Shown: piece after piece, positions 6,805-14,864 of the stretch | Position numbering within the stretch: position 1 is the first letter of the stretch | Layout: every line of letters starts with the position of its first letter | From: a virus | Strand: one strand, 5' to 3' | Virus record (IMG/VR): IMGVR_UViG_3300021960_000168 | Span: 1 to 41,844 of that record | DNA: 41,844 nucleotides | The notes under the pieces: generated by a model | The model's input: the letters and a program-made list of their open reading frames with translations, nothing else | Told to the model about the DNA's origin: nothing | The model's database searches: none | Position numbers and translations under genes: made by a program

Positions 6805-8339
6805 ATACAAAAAACGATTTTCTTAGGCTTGCAGAAGCAGATCCACTCGTTCTAAATGTCTCTGCACTAGGCAGTTTTCTCTGGGATGATTTTGTAAGAG
6901 ACTCCATGCCTCAAATTAAATACATCGAAGAACTTTATGATTTAAAACAACTATCTCGTTTTGGAAAAGAACTTTTTGATTACATGTATAACGGAGGAGA
7001 GGTGACTACGTTGGTCAGTCTTGACGATGTTGAACAATATTTTCAAGCTAAGCAGGACGAAGAGGAGCCAGATTATCCCAAAGGGTACAAACCAGAAAAC
7101 GCATTTTGGCTGAATCTTTTTTCCGAGATCTGCAACAGTGCCGCGTGGAATGAGCTTATTAAATACTCAGTAGGAGACCAGTTTATTTCTGGTAATAACG
7201 CAATGAATATTCTCAACGATTTAAGCAAGCTTATACAGAAACAAATTACAGACGGTGAGCTGCCTGATGATCTAGGTAAGGTTCAAAAGGAACTTGAAAT
7301 AATTAGAAACGAATTTACTGAAGCAAGGAAGAGAGGAGATTTAAAACTTGCCGCTGAAAAGAGAATTAAAGGTAAGGATCTTGTAAAACAAACCGAATCA
7401 CTGTCTAAAAAAGCTGTCGAACAGTTAAAACCTGAAATTGAACGCAGCGTTGACAAAGTCAAAGAAGAAAGCAAGGATTTAAAGGAAGCCTTTAAGCAAC
7501 TTGCAGGTTGCCACGCGGGAGTGGGTACACATCTAAATGACATAAACGAAAAGAAAAAACTTTCAAAAAAATTTAAACAAAACAAAAATTTGAGACAACT
7601 CATTAAAAAACTTGGAGCACTTAGGACAGCTTGGAGAGAAAGAAAGAAGGCTGTTGCAGCGAGAAGTAATTACTCCGATATTGTCGGTGCAAAATTCTCT
7701 AATGAGGTAGTCAAAGCATTCCCCACGGAGCTCGCTCTCACTGGCACAGAAGCAGGTAGAGCATTATTTGCTCTCAAGTATGCTCAAAAAACAATTCTTA
7801 CTAAAGACTACGAGGCTAAAACCAAAAACTTATGCAAAGGTCCTGTAGTTTTATACGTAGACATAAGCGGATCAATGATGGGACTAACAGAGACATGGTC
7901 AAAAGCTATTTCTATGGTTGTCGCAGAAGATTGCTTACAGCAAAAGAGAGAAGTACAGATTCATCTTTTTGATACTTGTATCCAGAAAAGCATCACTCTC
8001 CAACCAGGTGGGAAAGATAATAATGAATTACTGGATTTCATTCTGTCCTGGGTTACCCAAGGTGGAACGAGTTTTGGAGCTGTGCTTGACCACGCGATGA
8101 GTAAAGCGGTTATTAGGGAAAAGGCGGATGTGTTGATGATTACAGACGGTCAATCTCAAGTCTCCGAAGCATATTTAAAACGGATTAAAGAGTTTAAATC
8201 CACTAAAGGGATTCAATGGACAGCTTTTGTAATAGGTGTGGAAGATCACTGGTGTTACAAATTTTGTGACTATGTACACGATGTTGACGTCAACTGCGAA
8301 GCCTCAAACGCAAAACTGTTTCAAGAGTCTTTACGTTGA
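6801..8339 (+). CDS. ViaA-like VWA-domain protein (512 aa)
   Basis: The C-terminal domain (from about residue 345) is a von Willebrand A fold with an intact metal-ion site: DISGSM (near 353-358), GGTSF (near 424-428) and MITDGQ (near 447-452). The N-terminal half is helical, with charged coiled-coil segments from about 160 to 290, similar in layout to E. coli ViaA (483 aa). ViaA-type proteins partner the RavA ATPase and carry its substrate-binding metal site. Gene order and the four-base overlap with the ATPase gene support that pairing. The target in a phage infection cannot be read from the sequence. Confidence 0.8.
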   Translation: MNTKNDFLRLAEADPLVLNVSALGSFLWDDFVRDSMPQIKYIEELYDLKQLSRFGKELFDYMYNGGEVTTLVSLDDVEQYFQAKQDEEEPDYPKGYKPENAFWLNLFSEICNSAAWNELIKYSVGDQFISGNNAMNILNDLSKLIQKQITDGELPDDLGKVQKELEIIRNEFTEARKRGDLKLAAEKRIKGKDLVKQTESLSKKAVEQLKPEIERSVDKVKEESKDLKEAFKQLAGCHAGVGTHLNDINEKKKLSKKFKQNKNLRQLIKKLGALRTAWRERKKAVAARSNYSDIVGAKFSNEVVKAFPTELALTGTEAGRALFALKYAQKTILTKDYEAKTKNLCKGPVVLYVDISGSMMGLTETWSKAISMVVAEDCLQQKREVQIHLFDTCIQKSITLQPGGKDNNELLDFILSWVTQGGTSFGAVLDHAMSKAVIREKADVLMITDGQSQVSEAYLKRIKEFKSTKGIQWTAFVIGVEDHWCYKFCDYVHDVDVNCEASNAKLFQESLR

Positions 8340-8379
8340 GAAAAAATAGAGTTAGCGTTTATCTGTTGAAACTCAAGAC

Positions 8380-8799
8380 ATGATTAGCCAAGAAGACATC
8401 CAAATTATCAAAAAATTGCTACAGGAATATGCACCACAAACAATGCGTTATGAATTGGAAGACTGGGTATCTACGTGTTTATACGACACGTACAAAGATC
8501 AAGACGATCCAAACTGCACCTTGTTTAAGTTCAATGAATCAGTAATCAAATACCTCCCCTCAAAAGGAATTTTTAATATTGTCAGACCTTTAAGCGATTC
8601 TATCACTGAGTTTACGCTATCTGTGAACATGTTACTCAAAACTATGTATGGCACTACATCACTTCAGTGCGCTAGGGGCGTATTAGACCTTCAAGAAGCA
8701 GACTTTGAACTAATGTCGATGCAGATAACTGAAGAGTTTTATAACTTTGATTCAAACATCGGCCTTGTGGCAGGTGCCTTGTTAAAAGACATGCTTTGA
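8380..8799 (+). CDS. Hypothetical protein (139 aa)
   Basis: An ATG at 8380 follows the VWA gene after a 40-base gap, so it probably belongs to the same transcript. The product is acidic and helical (EDIQIIKKLLQEYAPQTMRYELEDW at the start), soluble, with three Cys residues and no clear motif. It is followed by a new promoter, so it is likely the last gene of the operon. No family is recognised. Confidence 0.6.
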   Translation: MISQEDIQIIKKLLQEYAPQTMRYELEDWVSTCLYDTYKDQDDPNCTLFKFNESVIKYLPSKGIFNIVRPLSDSITEFTLSVNMLLKTMYGTTSLQCARGVLDLQEADFELMSMQITEEFYNFDSNIGLVAGALLKDML

Positions 8800-8827
8800 A
8801 AGACACCTTAAAATTAATTGAAATGCA

Positions 8828-8859
8828 TTGACGCCAGCAAATAACTGGCTAGTATTTGC
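8828..8859 (+). promoter_or_regulatory. Sigma-70-like promoter with an inverted repeat across the spacer
   Basis: TTGACG (8828-8833) and TAGTAT (8850-8855) are 16 bases apart, directly upstream of the gene at 8878. GCAAATA (8837-8843) and TATTTGC (8853-8859) form a seven-base inverted repeat with a nine-base centre. It lies over the spacer and -10 box, where a repressor would block RNA polymerase. Confidence 0.6.
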
Positions 8860-8877
8860 CAGAACCAACTAATTCAA

Positions 8878-9699
8878 ATGGACTTTACATTCAAAATTGG
8901 CGACGCTGAACTGACTACGGGGGAAGCTAAAGCGCTATTTCAAGCATGTGGCGACCACCCTTCTATCTGTATTGACGTCGCTAACCACATCGATCCATCC
9001 TTGATGGATGCTACAAAATTATTTTCAATAAGCGTCAAGACTAAGAACCCTCAGTTAGCAAACCTAGCCGCTAAGTTCGCCATTGAAGGAGTTAAAGCTC
9101 CTAAGCAGCGTAAGGCCAGGGCACAGATGGTCCGTATCTCTGCGACCAAACCGACTCACCCAATCCGTAACGCTGAGGAAGCCGTTGAAAAACTGTGCGC
9201 TTCAGAAAATCTCAAGTCTTTAGGAGCTAGCATGATCTTGCTGATGCTTAAAGGCAATAAAAAGAAGACTCTCCGTCAGATTGCGACACAGCTTGTAAAC
9301 CAATTAGCTTACAAGGGAGAAGTTTCTGCAGACTCAGATGTCTTTAGGGGCTTCGCTCAAGATTCTGAAGGTCACTATCGCCCTATTGTGAAGGAGCCCG
9401 GTACCGATCGGACAGTCTGTTACCACGCTTCTCCTATCTACACATCACTGCGTGACGGTTGCTCGCTTCTTCGTGATTGGGACCTGCTTGAGCTCCACCA
9501 CACTGAGGAGATTGGCAGTGTTGACAAGAACCTACGAGGTGCCTCTAGCCAACTTCGACGTTTTGTTTACCAGATCGAACTCCGCTCTAAAGGAGAAGAG
9601 GTTGCAGACATCTGGAATGACCTTGACACATATGTCAGTCACAAGTGGTCTCAGCGAGTTCGCAAAAGTATGAAGACGACTATGCCAACTGTCGCCTGA
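8878..9699 (+). CDS. Hypothetical basic protein, possible winged helix (273 aa)
   Basis: The gene is monocistronic: it has its own promoter upstream and a strong terminator downstream. The product is basic in the middle (KAPKQRKARAQMVR near residue 79), and the region from about 180 reads like a winged-helix layout (SPIYTSLRDGCSLLRDWDLLELH followed by a basic C-terminal helix). Nucleic-acid binding is plausible but not proved, and no named family is recognised. A dedicated promoter with an operator-like repeat suggests high or tightly controlled expression. Confidence 0.6.
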   Translation: MDFTFKIGDAELTTGEAKALFQACGDHPSICIDVANHIDPSLMDATKLFSISVKTKNPQLANLAAKFAIEGVKAPKQRKARAQMVRISATKPTHPIRNAEEAVEKLCASENLKSLGASMILLMLKGNKKKTLRQIATQLVNQLAYKGEVSADSDVFRGFAQDSEGHYRPIVKEPGTDRTVCYHASPIYTSLRDGCSLLRDWDLLELHHTEEIGSVDKNLRGASSQLRRFVYQIELRSKGEEVADIWNDLDTYVSHKWSQRVRKSMKTTMPTVA

Positions 9700-9723
9700 T
9701 CTCACACAACGCAGTTATTCTTG

Positions 9724-9750
9724 AGGCGTCTTAGGACGCCTTATTTTTTT
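9724..9750 (+). terminator. Rho-independent terminator before the DNA polymerase gene
   Basis: AGGCGTC (9724-9730) pairs with GACGCCT (9735-9741) around the loop TTAG, followed by TA and seven T residues (9744-9750). The T-run ends exactly where the DNA polymerase start codon begins, so polymerase transcripts must read through it or start within it. Confidence 0.85.
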
Positions 9751-11643
9751 ATGCACATTAAATACGTAACCACGGAATCAGAATTTAAAGAGGGTCTCAT
9801 AGACCTTGAGAAGCTTCCAAAACTTTGCTTGGACTTCGAAACCACAGGGTTGGACCCTCACATCGCTAAGCCGAGGCTTTTACAGCTTTGTACAACAGAG
9901 GAAAAGGTCGAGGACCGCTGCGTATACGTCCTAGATTTATTTAAAATTCAAGATATTACAGGTTTAAAAGAGCTGATCGAAAGCAGAACACTCTTGGTTG
10001 GTCACAACTTAAACTTCGATCTCAGGTTTCTTTACGCTCTAGGCATTGATTTTAAAAATAAAATCTTTGATACCTATGTCGCTGAACGGTGTCTACGAGC
10101 AGGTTTTAAAGATAAAAAAATCTCTCCAAAGACTCACGAGACTTACTTCGAAGATGTGTCTTGCGCTCTTAAAGCGGTTGTTAGCCGAAGATTAGGTGTT
10201 GAGATTTCTAAAGACCAACAGGTTAGTGACTGGAGTCAGCCTGAGCTTGATATTGAGCAGGTTGAGTACGCAGCAAAAGACGTTGACATCCTTCCGTCAA
10301 TTGCATCAGATCAGTTGCGAGAACTGGCAGAAGAATCGCTCTTAGAGGTGTATTCTTTGGAGTCGAAATGTGTCAGACCAGTAGCACTCATGTGTTACAG
10401 GGGTTTCAATGTAGATATTAGTAAGCTGCTAGCACTACGCGAATCTATCAAGTGTAAGTTAGAAGAAATAACTCTAGAATTTTGCGTGGAGCTAGACAAA
10501 GCTCTACCATCCGATTCGAAACTACCCAGGAACCCAGATGGATCATTATCAATCGGGAAGAAACCAAAACAGTTCAACCCAAGCTCGGGCATACAATGCA
10601 TCAAAAGCTTCAGCAGCCTGGGAGTGGAACTACCATCTTCTCCAACAACAGGAAAGCCGACTCTTAATCAGATCCAGTTATCCGAGTTTGACTCGGAGGA
10701 CGCGCACCTTAACTTATACAGGCGTCGCACCAAGGTTGAGACACGTCTTCAACACGCTGAAAAACTTTTGGCAAACGTTAACCCGATAACTAATCGCATT
10801 CACTCGGGTTATAACCAATACGGCGCAAACTCTGGACGGTTTACATCGTCTGGCGCAAAAAAAGTAAGTGCCAAAAAAATTAAGGACACATTTGCTGTTA
10901 ACGCTCAGCAAATACCAAGGAATTCTGAATTTAGAGCATGTTTCGTAGCAACAAAAGGCTATGAGTTAATTATCTGTGACTTTAGTCAGATTGAACTTCG
11001 CCTTGGAGCTGAGCTGATCGGTATTCCTCAAATGATTCAGGCTTTTAAAGACGGGCACGATCTTCATACGGTTACAGCAAGTTTGATTTATAAAGTGCCT
11101 TTGGACGAAGTAAAAAAATCTCAACGGCAGGAGGGCAAGACATTAAACTTTGCCCTTTTGTATGGCATGGGCTACAGAAAATACAAAACTTACGCAGCTC
11201 AGTCAGGAAAACTTATTTCTCTTTCAGAAGCGAAAGTATCACATCAAGCATTTCACAATGCGTACCCACGCCTTAGGCAATGGCATCGGGAAAGATCCGC
11301 AATGGTCGAGGATGGTTGGACATATGTAAGGACCCCTATTGGACGGCGTCGACTTTTGTCATATAACGACGCGACAATGACAGCGTGTGCCAATACTCTT
11401 ATCCAAGGCGCAGGAGCTGACGTCTTAAAACTTTCTCTGGCAAAACTTAATCCCTTTCTTGAAGGTGACATACACTTAGTTGCTTGCGTTCACGACGAAA
11501 TTGTCATCGAAGTTCCTAAATCGAAAGTAAACGAATACATCAAGATCCTTGAAACCTGTATGCAAGAAGCAGCAGAAACAATATTAAAAGTTGTACCCTC
11601 TAAGGCTGACGCTTCCCACGGCGAGGATTGGTCCGAAAAATGA
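9751..11643 (+). CDS. polA: Family A DNA polymerase with 3'-5' exonuclease (630 aa)
   Basis: This is the replicative polymerase of the phage. The N-terminal exonuclease has Exo I LDFETTGLD (Asp28, Glu30), Exo II GHNLNFDLRF and Exo III YAAKDVD. The polymerase domain has motif A DFSQIELR (from residue 410), motif B RQEGKTLNFALLYGMG (from 459) and motif C VHDE (from 580). There is no 5'-3' exonuclease domain, which explains the length compared with about 930 in bacterial Pol I. The residue equivalent to E. coli Phe762 is Phe467. The frame is open back to a TTG at 9721, but that lies inside the terminator; ATG 9751 is the sensible start. The stop overlaps the next start. Confidence 0.95.
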   Translation: MHIKYVTTESEFKEGLIDLEKLPKLCLDFETTGLDPHIAKPRLLQLCTTEEKVEDRCVYVLDLFKIQDITGLKELIESRTLLVGHNLNFDLRFLYALGIDFKNKIFDTYVAERCLRAGFKDKKISPKTHETYFEDVSCALKAVVSRRLGVEISKDQQVSDWSQPELDIEQVEYAAKDVDILPSIASDQLRELAEESLLEVYSLESKCVRPVALMCYRGFNVDISKLLALRESIKCKLEEITLEFCVELDKALPSDSKLPRNPDGSLSIGKKPKQFNPSSGIQCIKSFSSLGVELPSSPTTGKPTLNQIQLSEFDSEDAHLNLYRRRTKVETRLQHAEKLLANVNPITNRIHSGYNQYGANSGRFTSSGAKKVSAKKIKDTFAVNAQQIPRNSEFRACFVATKGYELIICDFSQIELRLGAELIGIPQMIQAFKDGHDLHTVTASLIYKVPLDEVKKSQRQEGKTLNFALLYGMGYRKYKTYAAQSGKLISLSEAKVSHQAFHNAYPRLRQWHRERSAMVEDGWTYVRTPIGRRRLLSYNDATMTACANTLIQGAGADVLKLSLAKLNPFLEGDIHLVACVHDEIVIEVPKSKVNEYIKILETCMQEAAETILKVVPSKADASHGEDWSEK

Positions 11644-11936
11644 AAAATAAAAGGCCAAAGAGTCAGTGCAAATTCAGTAAAGGTGACAGAGTAAAGGTTA
11701 AAGAAAGTGGGCGACTCATATTTGTAAGAGACTTTCCAGATCAGGAGCTTTTAGACAAAGTCTCTGCTGTTCACAACAACGCCAGAATCGGAACAGTGGT
11801 TGACACAAGTGTCAAACTGTCGAAGGTAGGTGCTAGACAGCACTATGTAACTGTCCTATGGGATTTGTGCGGTGTCACTAGCGAGCACCACCAGATGCGT
11901 TTAATGCTCTACCCTTCTTTAGAATCTCACGACTAA
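11640..11936 (+). CDS. SH3/KOW-like small protein (98 aa)
   Basis: The start at ATG 11640 overlaps the polymerase stop (ATGA). The core reads FSKGDRVKVKESG, then RIGTVVDTSV and HYVTVLWD, a series of short strands with the KGD-V and GTV turns seen in SH3-like and KOW domains that bind nucleic acid or protein. The next gene has the same pattern at its N-terminus, so the two are tandem paralogues. The last base of the stop is the first base of the next ATG. Confidence 0.6.
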   Translation: MKNKRPKSQCKFSKGDRVKVKESGRLIFVRDFPDQELLDKVSAVHNNARIGTVVDTSVKLSKVGARQHYVTVLWDLCGVTSEHHQMRLMLYPSLESHD

Positions 11937-12766
11937 TGGTTACTAAAAACGATCGATTCTCTAGCCCTAAGTTTAAAAAGGGCGATATTGTTCAGCTTTA
12001 CGTACCTAAAGGGCTTGTTAACTCTGCTAAGCACGACACTCTCTCTGAAGGAACTGTGGTCCGTACTTACGTTCGTAAGAACGCTGTTGGACATAGAAGA
12101 CATTATGTAACCGTAGAGTGGCATAGAACTGATAAAACTCAAGAATTAGATCAGAACAGATTAAAATTTACTGAGCTAAGTAATAAAAAATTTATTAGAA
12201 CCGAAAGTAAGTCAAAACCTAAAGAGTCCTTCAGCTTTGAGATTCTGAATATAAACAAAGTCCCTGAAAAAGAAATTTTTACGGTAAAGACAAACGGTAG
12301 TTACTTTGGCTGCGTAAACTTCATGCAAGGTTTTTACGTGGGCAGAGAAGAATTTCCCACACCTTTAGCTGCTGCTAACGGAGCCCGTAAGCTTCGTGCG
12401 ACGCTACCGATTGCTAAAACCGAAAAGTTAGATAGCGAACTTTTGAAGACAGAAACAAAAAAAACAAATAAAAGTGTAGTCACTAGAAGCAAATCACGAC
12501 TAATCTACAAATCAAAGCTGTGTACATTCGAAGAAACTCTCACCATGCCTTTTTTATCATTCCAGGAGGTGTGGGTTATTACCAAGGAGAGTGAGTACGT
12601 AAAGGACTCGTTGAACAAAGAAACTAAGAAGTTAGTGACATTCACTAACGAACGAGACGAAGCACAGTTTTTTTATGACCACGAGGAAGCGAAAAGTAGA
12701 ATGAAAGTTCTCAAAGGGACTGTAGGTCCAGGTTTTGGCTTAGCAAGATTTTGGCTTAAAAACTAG
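11936..12766 (+). CDS. SH3/KOW-like protein with C-terminal extension (276 aa)
   Basis: Residues 12-65 (FKKGDIVQLYVPKG, EGTVVRTYVRKNAVG, HYVTVEWH) match the preceding small protein strand for strand. A basic linker follows (KKTNKSVVTRSKSR), then a C-terminal part with alternating strands. The partner upstream has only the first domain, so this looks like a duplication followed by fusion to another region. A role as an accessory to the DNA polymerase is possible from gene order only. No named family is recognised. Confidence 0.6.
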   Translation: MVTKNDRFSSPKFKKGDIVQLYVPKGLVNSAKHDTLSEGTVVRTYVRKNAVGHRRHYVTVEWHRTDKTQELDQNRLKFTELSNKKFIRTESKSKPKESFSFEILNINKVPEKEIFTVKTNGSYFGCVNFMQGFYVGREEFPTPLAAANGARKLRATLPIAKTEKLDSELLKTETKKTNKSVVTRSKSRLIYKSKLCTFEETLTMPFLSFQEVWVITKESEYVKDSLNKETKKLVTFTNERDEAQFFYDHEEAKSRMKVLKGTVGPGFGLARFWLKN

Positions 12767-12791
12767 TAAACTAAAAAAAACGATTTATAAG

Positions 12792-13064
12792 ATGGCCACT
12801 CGTTTCGCTGGTGACTTCTTCGGGGCTGCACTAACCGGACCCGAGACAGAGCAAGGGTCTCTCTTACTTGATTACTTCCCTGAATTACGTACAGCAAAGA
12901 AAAGGAGCAATAAGGAAGAAGAGGCGGTTAAAGATACTGGAGGAGCTCGTTCCTTTAGAGGACGTCAAGCAGTGGCACCTTTTACTGGGTATAAGACATT
13001 TGAAGCTGGGTCAAAAACTCAAGAAGCAGCACCCTTGTTCTCAGGTTTTAAAACTTTCGAATAA
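12792..13064 (+). CDS. Hypothetical protein with repeated FKTFE-type motif (90 aa)
   Basis: The ATG follows an AT-rich stretch with TATAAG at about 12785. The product has a hydrophobic/Gly N-terminus (FAGDFFGAALTG), a basic middle, and two copies of a short peptide near the end: APFTGYKTFE and PLFSGFKTFE. Such repeats suggest a peptide recognised by a partner. The proteins that follow are also low-complexity repeat proteins and may be expressed together with it. Confidence 0.55.
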   Translation: MATRFAGDFFGAALTGPETEQGSLLLDYFPELRTAKKRSNKEEEAVKDTGGARSFRGRQAVAPFTGYKTFEAGSKTQEAAPLFSGFKTFE

Positions 13065-13125
13065 AGTAAGATAGAAAAAATCAATTAAACTCAAAGTACG
13101 AGATTACTCAACAGAGTTCGCCGTT

Positions 13126-14073
13126 ATGACTTCCTCCACATTTACTCCAAGCAAAGAAGAAAATGGAGTACCAGAGAAGTTTGGCCGCACCATGAGAAAA
13201 GCGGGGAAAATTTTCGGACTAGATTTGGCTGGTCTTTTTGATGAAGAAGGAGAAACTACTGAAGGCTTCGAAGGCTTCGCTCCTACATTTAAGATGACTT
13301 CGAACCTTAAAGGTCGTAGTCCGAATACTGCTACTTACAAAGCACCTTATCAACCATCGCGCACCGCTGAATTCAGCCTTGGTCCACGGCCTTCTTCTTC
13401 TGTGGGTGATATAAATATCAACCTAACTGATGCAGTGAGAGGAGTTGGTGGTGGAGCACAAGTACCTCTACCTAAGAAAGTAGAGAAGAAACCACTCGAC
13501 CGCGACCTAGCTTCCTTCATCGGAAGTGGAGCTGGTAGCGGCATAGGTGCAATGGGAATCGGCAGAGCACAGGAATACGGATATTCTGATGACGAAATTC
13601 GTGCAATGGCACAGAGAGAAGGCATCAAGTTCGGCGAACAAGCTGCACGTGGCCTGGGCATTAACACTGAAACTTCAAGCGCCATTGGAGGACAAGGGTC
13701 GACTCCAGGAGCACTTGGCGCGTCTGCGATTCAAAGACTTCGTGATCGTGGTTTAGCTGACGAAGCAATTCGATCTCTGGCTCAGCAACAGGGAATGAAG
13801 TTTGGTCCGGCAGCAGCTCAACAACTTGGGGTAGGTCAAGGTGAGATTTACCAAGCACCACAAGCCGCAGCTCCCGCAGCTCCTAGTTATACTCCAGCCG
13901 CTCAGGCTATCTCTCAGGTTTACCAGACGCCTAGTAACAACAGTGGTGGCGCAGCTATTGGTGCAGCAGGACTTGAGAGAATGGCTGCCGCTAGAGGAAT
14001 TAGCTTTGCTCAGGCACGTTCGCAAGCACAATCGGCTGGTATGCAGATCGGTTCAGCTGCTCTAGCTCGATAA
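13126..14073 (+). CDS. Triple-repeat Gly/Ala/Gln-rich protein (315 aa)
   Basis: The N-terminal 120 residues are charged and partly disordered. The rest contains three copies of a unit of about 45 residues: near 128-179, 187-236 and 273-315. Each has the form Gly-rich turn, helix with (I/L)xR(A/L/M), a G(Y/L/I)S-type turn, a second helix EIRxxAQxxG and a final (F/I)GxxAAxxLG. The third copy follows a Pro/Ala/Gln linker. The next gene encodes a single copy of the unit. I recognise no named family; a virion or nucleoid protein or a multivalent adaptor are guesses. Confidence 0.65.
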   Translation: MTSSTFTPSKEENGVPEKFGRTMRKAGKIFGLDLAGLFDEEGETTEGFEGFAPTFKMTSNLKGRSPNTATYKAPYQPSRTAEFSLGPRPSSSVGDININLTDAVRGVGGGAQVPLPKKVEKKPLDRDLASFIGSGAGSGIGAMGIGRAQEYGYSDDEIRAMAQREGIKFGEQAARGLGINTETSSAIGGQGSTPGALGASAIQRLRDRGLADEAIRSLAQQQGMKFGPAAAQQLGVGQGEIYQAPQAAAPAAPSYTPAAQAISQVYQTPSNNSGGAAIGAAGLERMAAARGISFAQARSQAQSAGMQIGSAALAR

Positions 14074-14082
14074 TAAAAAATA

Positions 14083-14110
14083 TTGACAGTTACAAAGTCA
14101 TCGTTAGATT
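14083..14110 (+). promoter_or_regulatory. Sigma-70-like promoter
   Basis: A perfect TTGACA (14083-14088) is 16 bases before TAGATT (14105-14110), placing the transcription start about 15 bases upstream of ATG 14132. It is one of three TTGAC promoters found on the + strand here and would drive the small repeat gene and the HNH-like and SSB-like genes. Confidence 0.6.
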
Positions 14111-14131
14111 TAAACCAACTTGTTTTTAACG

Positions 14132-14308
14132 ATGACTGTCACTCTTGCTTCTTTTATAGGTCCTGAAGGAACAGAAGGTTTTTTAGGACTTAATGCACTC
14201 AAACGTGCTCAGGAGTCAGGTATGTCCAAATCTGAAATACTTAAAAAATTAGAAACTGAAGGACTTAAGCTTGGCGATAAAGCTAAAGCAGCACTGAGTG
14301 AAGACTAA
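14132..14308 (+). CDS. Single-repeat small protein (58 aa)
   Basis: I place the start at ATG 14132; the frame continues back to a TTG at 14120. Almost the whole protein is one copy of the repeat found three times in the preceding gene, starting LASFIGPEG and continuing ALKRAQESGMSKSEILKKLE and GLKLGDKAKAAL. The LASFIG opening also matches the start of the first copy in the larger protein (DLASFIGSG). A stand-alone unit with its own promoter suggests it competes with, or caps, the multi-repeat protein (inference). Confidence 0.65.
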   Translation: MTVTLASFIGPEGTEGFLGLNALKRAQESGMSKSEILKKLETEGLKLGDKAKAALSED

Positions 14309-14864
14309 TTACTGCCTTTCACTAACGAAGAAGCAAAAGACTCTTTCTCTTGCTTTGTCGGCTAACGACATTGGCCACGCTCAGGCTCAAGCCTCGGACA
14401 TCACTAGAGCGTTCGGGGCTCAGACCTTAAAACTTACTTACTCAGAGGTAAAAGAAAATAACCTAAGCTTGCTTTTTAAAAGACTTGCTTCGAACGACTT
14501 TACGCACAAAATGTGTGATTTTTGGGAACATTCTTACGTGAATGAACACCCAGTGATTTATGCCTTAGGAGAGCGTTATTACGTTCGGCCACTAATTTTA
14601 GATTACCTAGAGATCAATAAGGACGGTGCGGTCAAGCCCAGTTGCGGTAACAAGAAATGCATCAATCCGTTACATAACTCATATAAAAACATGAATGCGT
14701 CAAAACTAGGTGGCGCGGACGTCACTTTGGCGCTAGCCTTTCATCGCGATGGCGTCCCCGTCAAGGAGATTGCCAAAGCACTCAAAGTAAACCGATCAAC
14801 TATCTACCGAACTTTAAATCGTGAACATCTTCACCCTCGGTCTTCGTGTCACAGACACGGCTAG
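14298..14864 (+). CDS. HNH-like zinc-motif protein fused to helix-turn-helix (188 aa)
   Basis: The middle (near residues 97-130) reads RPLILDYLEINKD, then SCGNKKCINPLHNSYKNMN. This is the Cys-x4-Cys-(I/V)NP-x-His pattern of small His-Me finger/HNH nucleases. The C-terminal region has a clear helix-turn-helix (GVPVKEIAKALKVNRSTIYRTL), as in resolvases and homing-endonuclease DNA-binding tails. The GTG start at 14298 overlaps the previous gene by 11 bases and the end overlaps the SSB-like gene by 44, as for a mobile endonuclease squeezed between genes. A similar fusion lies at 39941. It could instead be a regulator with a dead HNH fold. Confidence 0.65.
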   Translation: MKTNYCLSLTKKQKTLSLALSANDIGHAQAQASDITRAFGAQTLKLTYSEVKENNLSLLFKRLASNDFTHKMCDFWEHSYVNEHPVIYALGERYYVRPLILDYLEINKDGAVKPSCGNKKCINPLHNSYKNMNASKLGGADVTLALAFHRDGVPVKEIAKALKVNRSTIYRTLNREHLHPRSSCHRHG

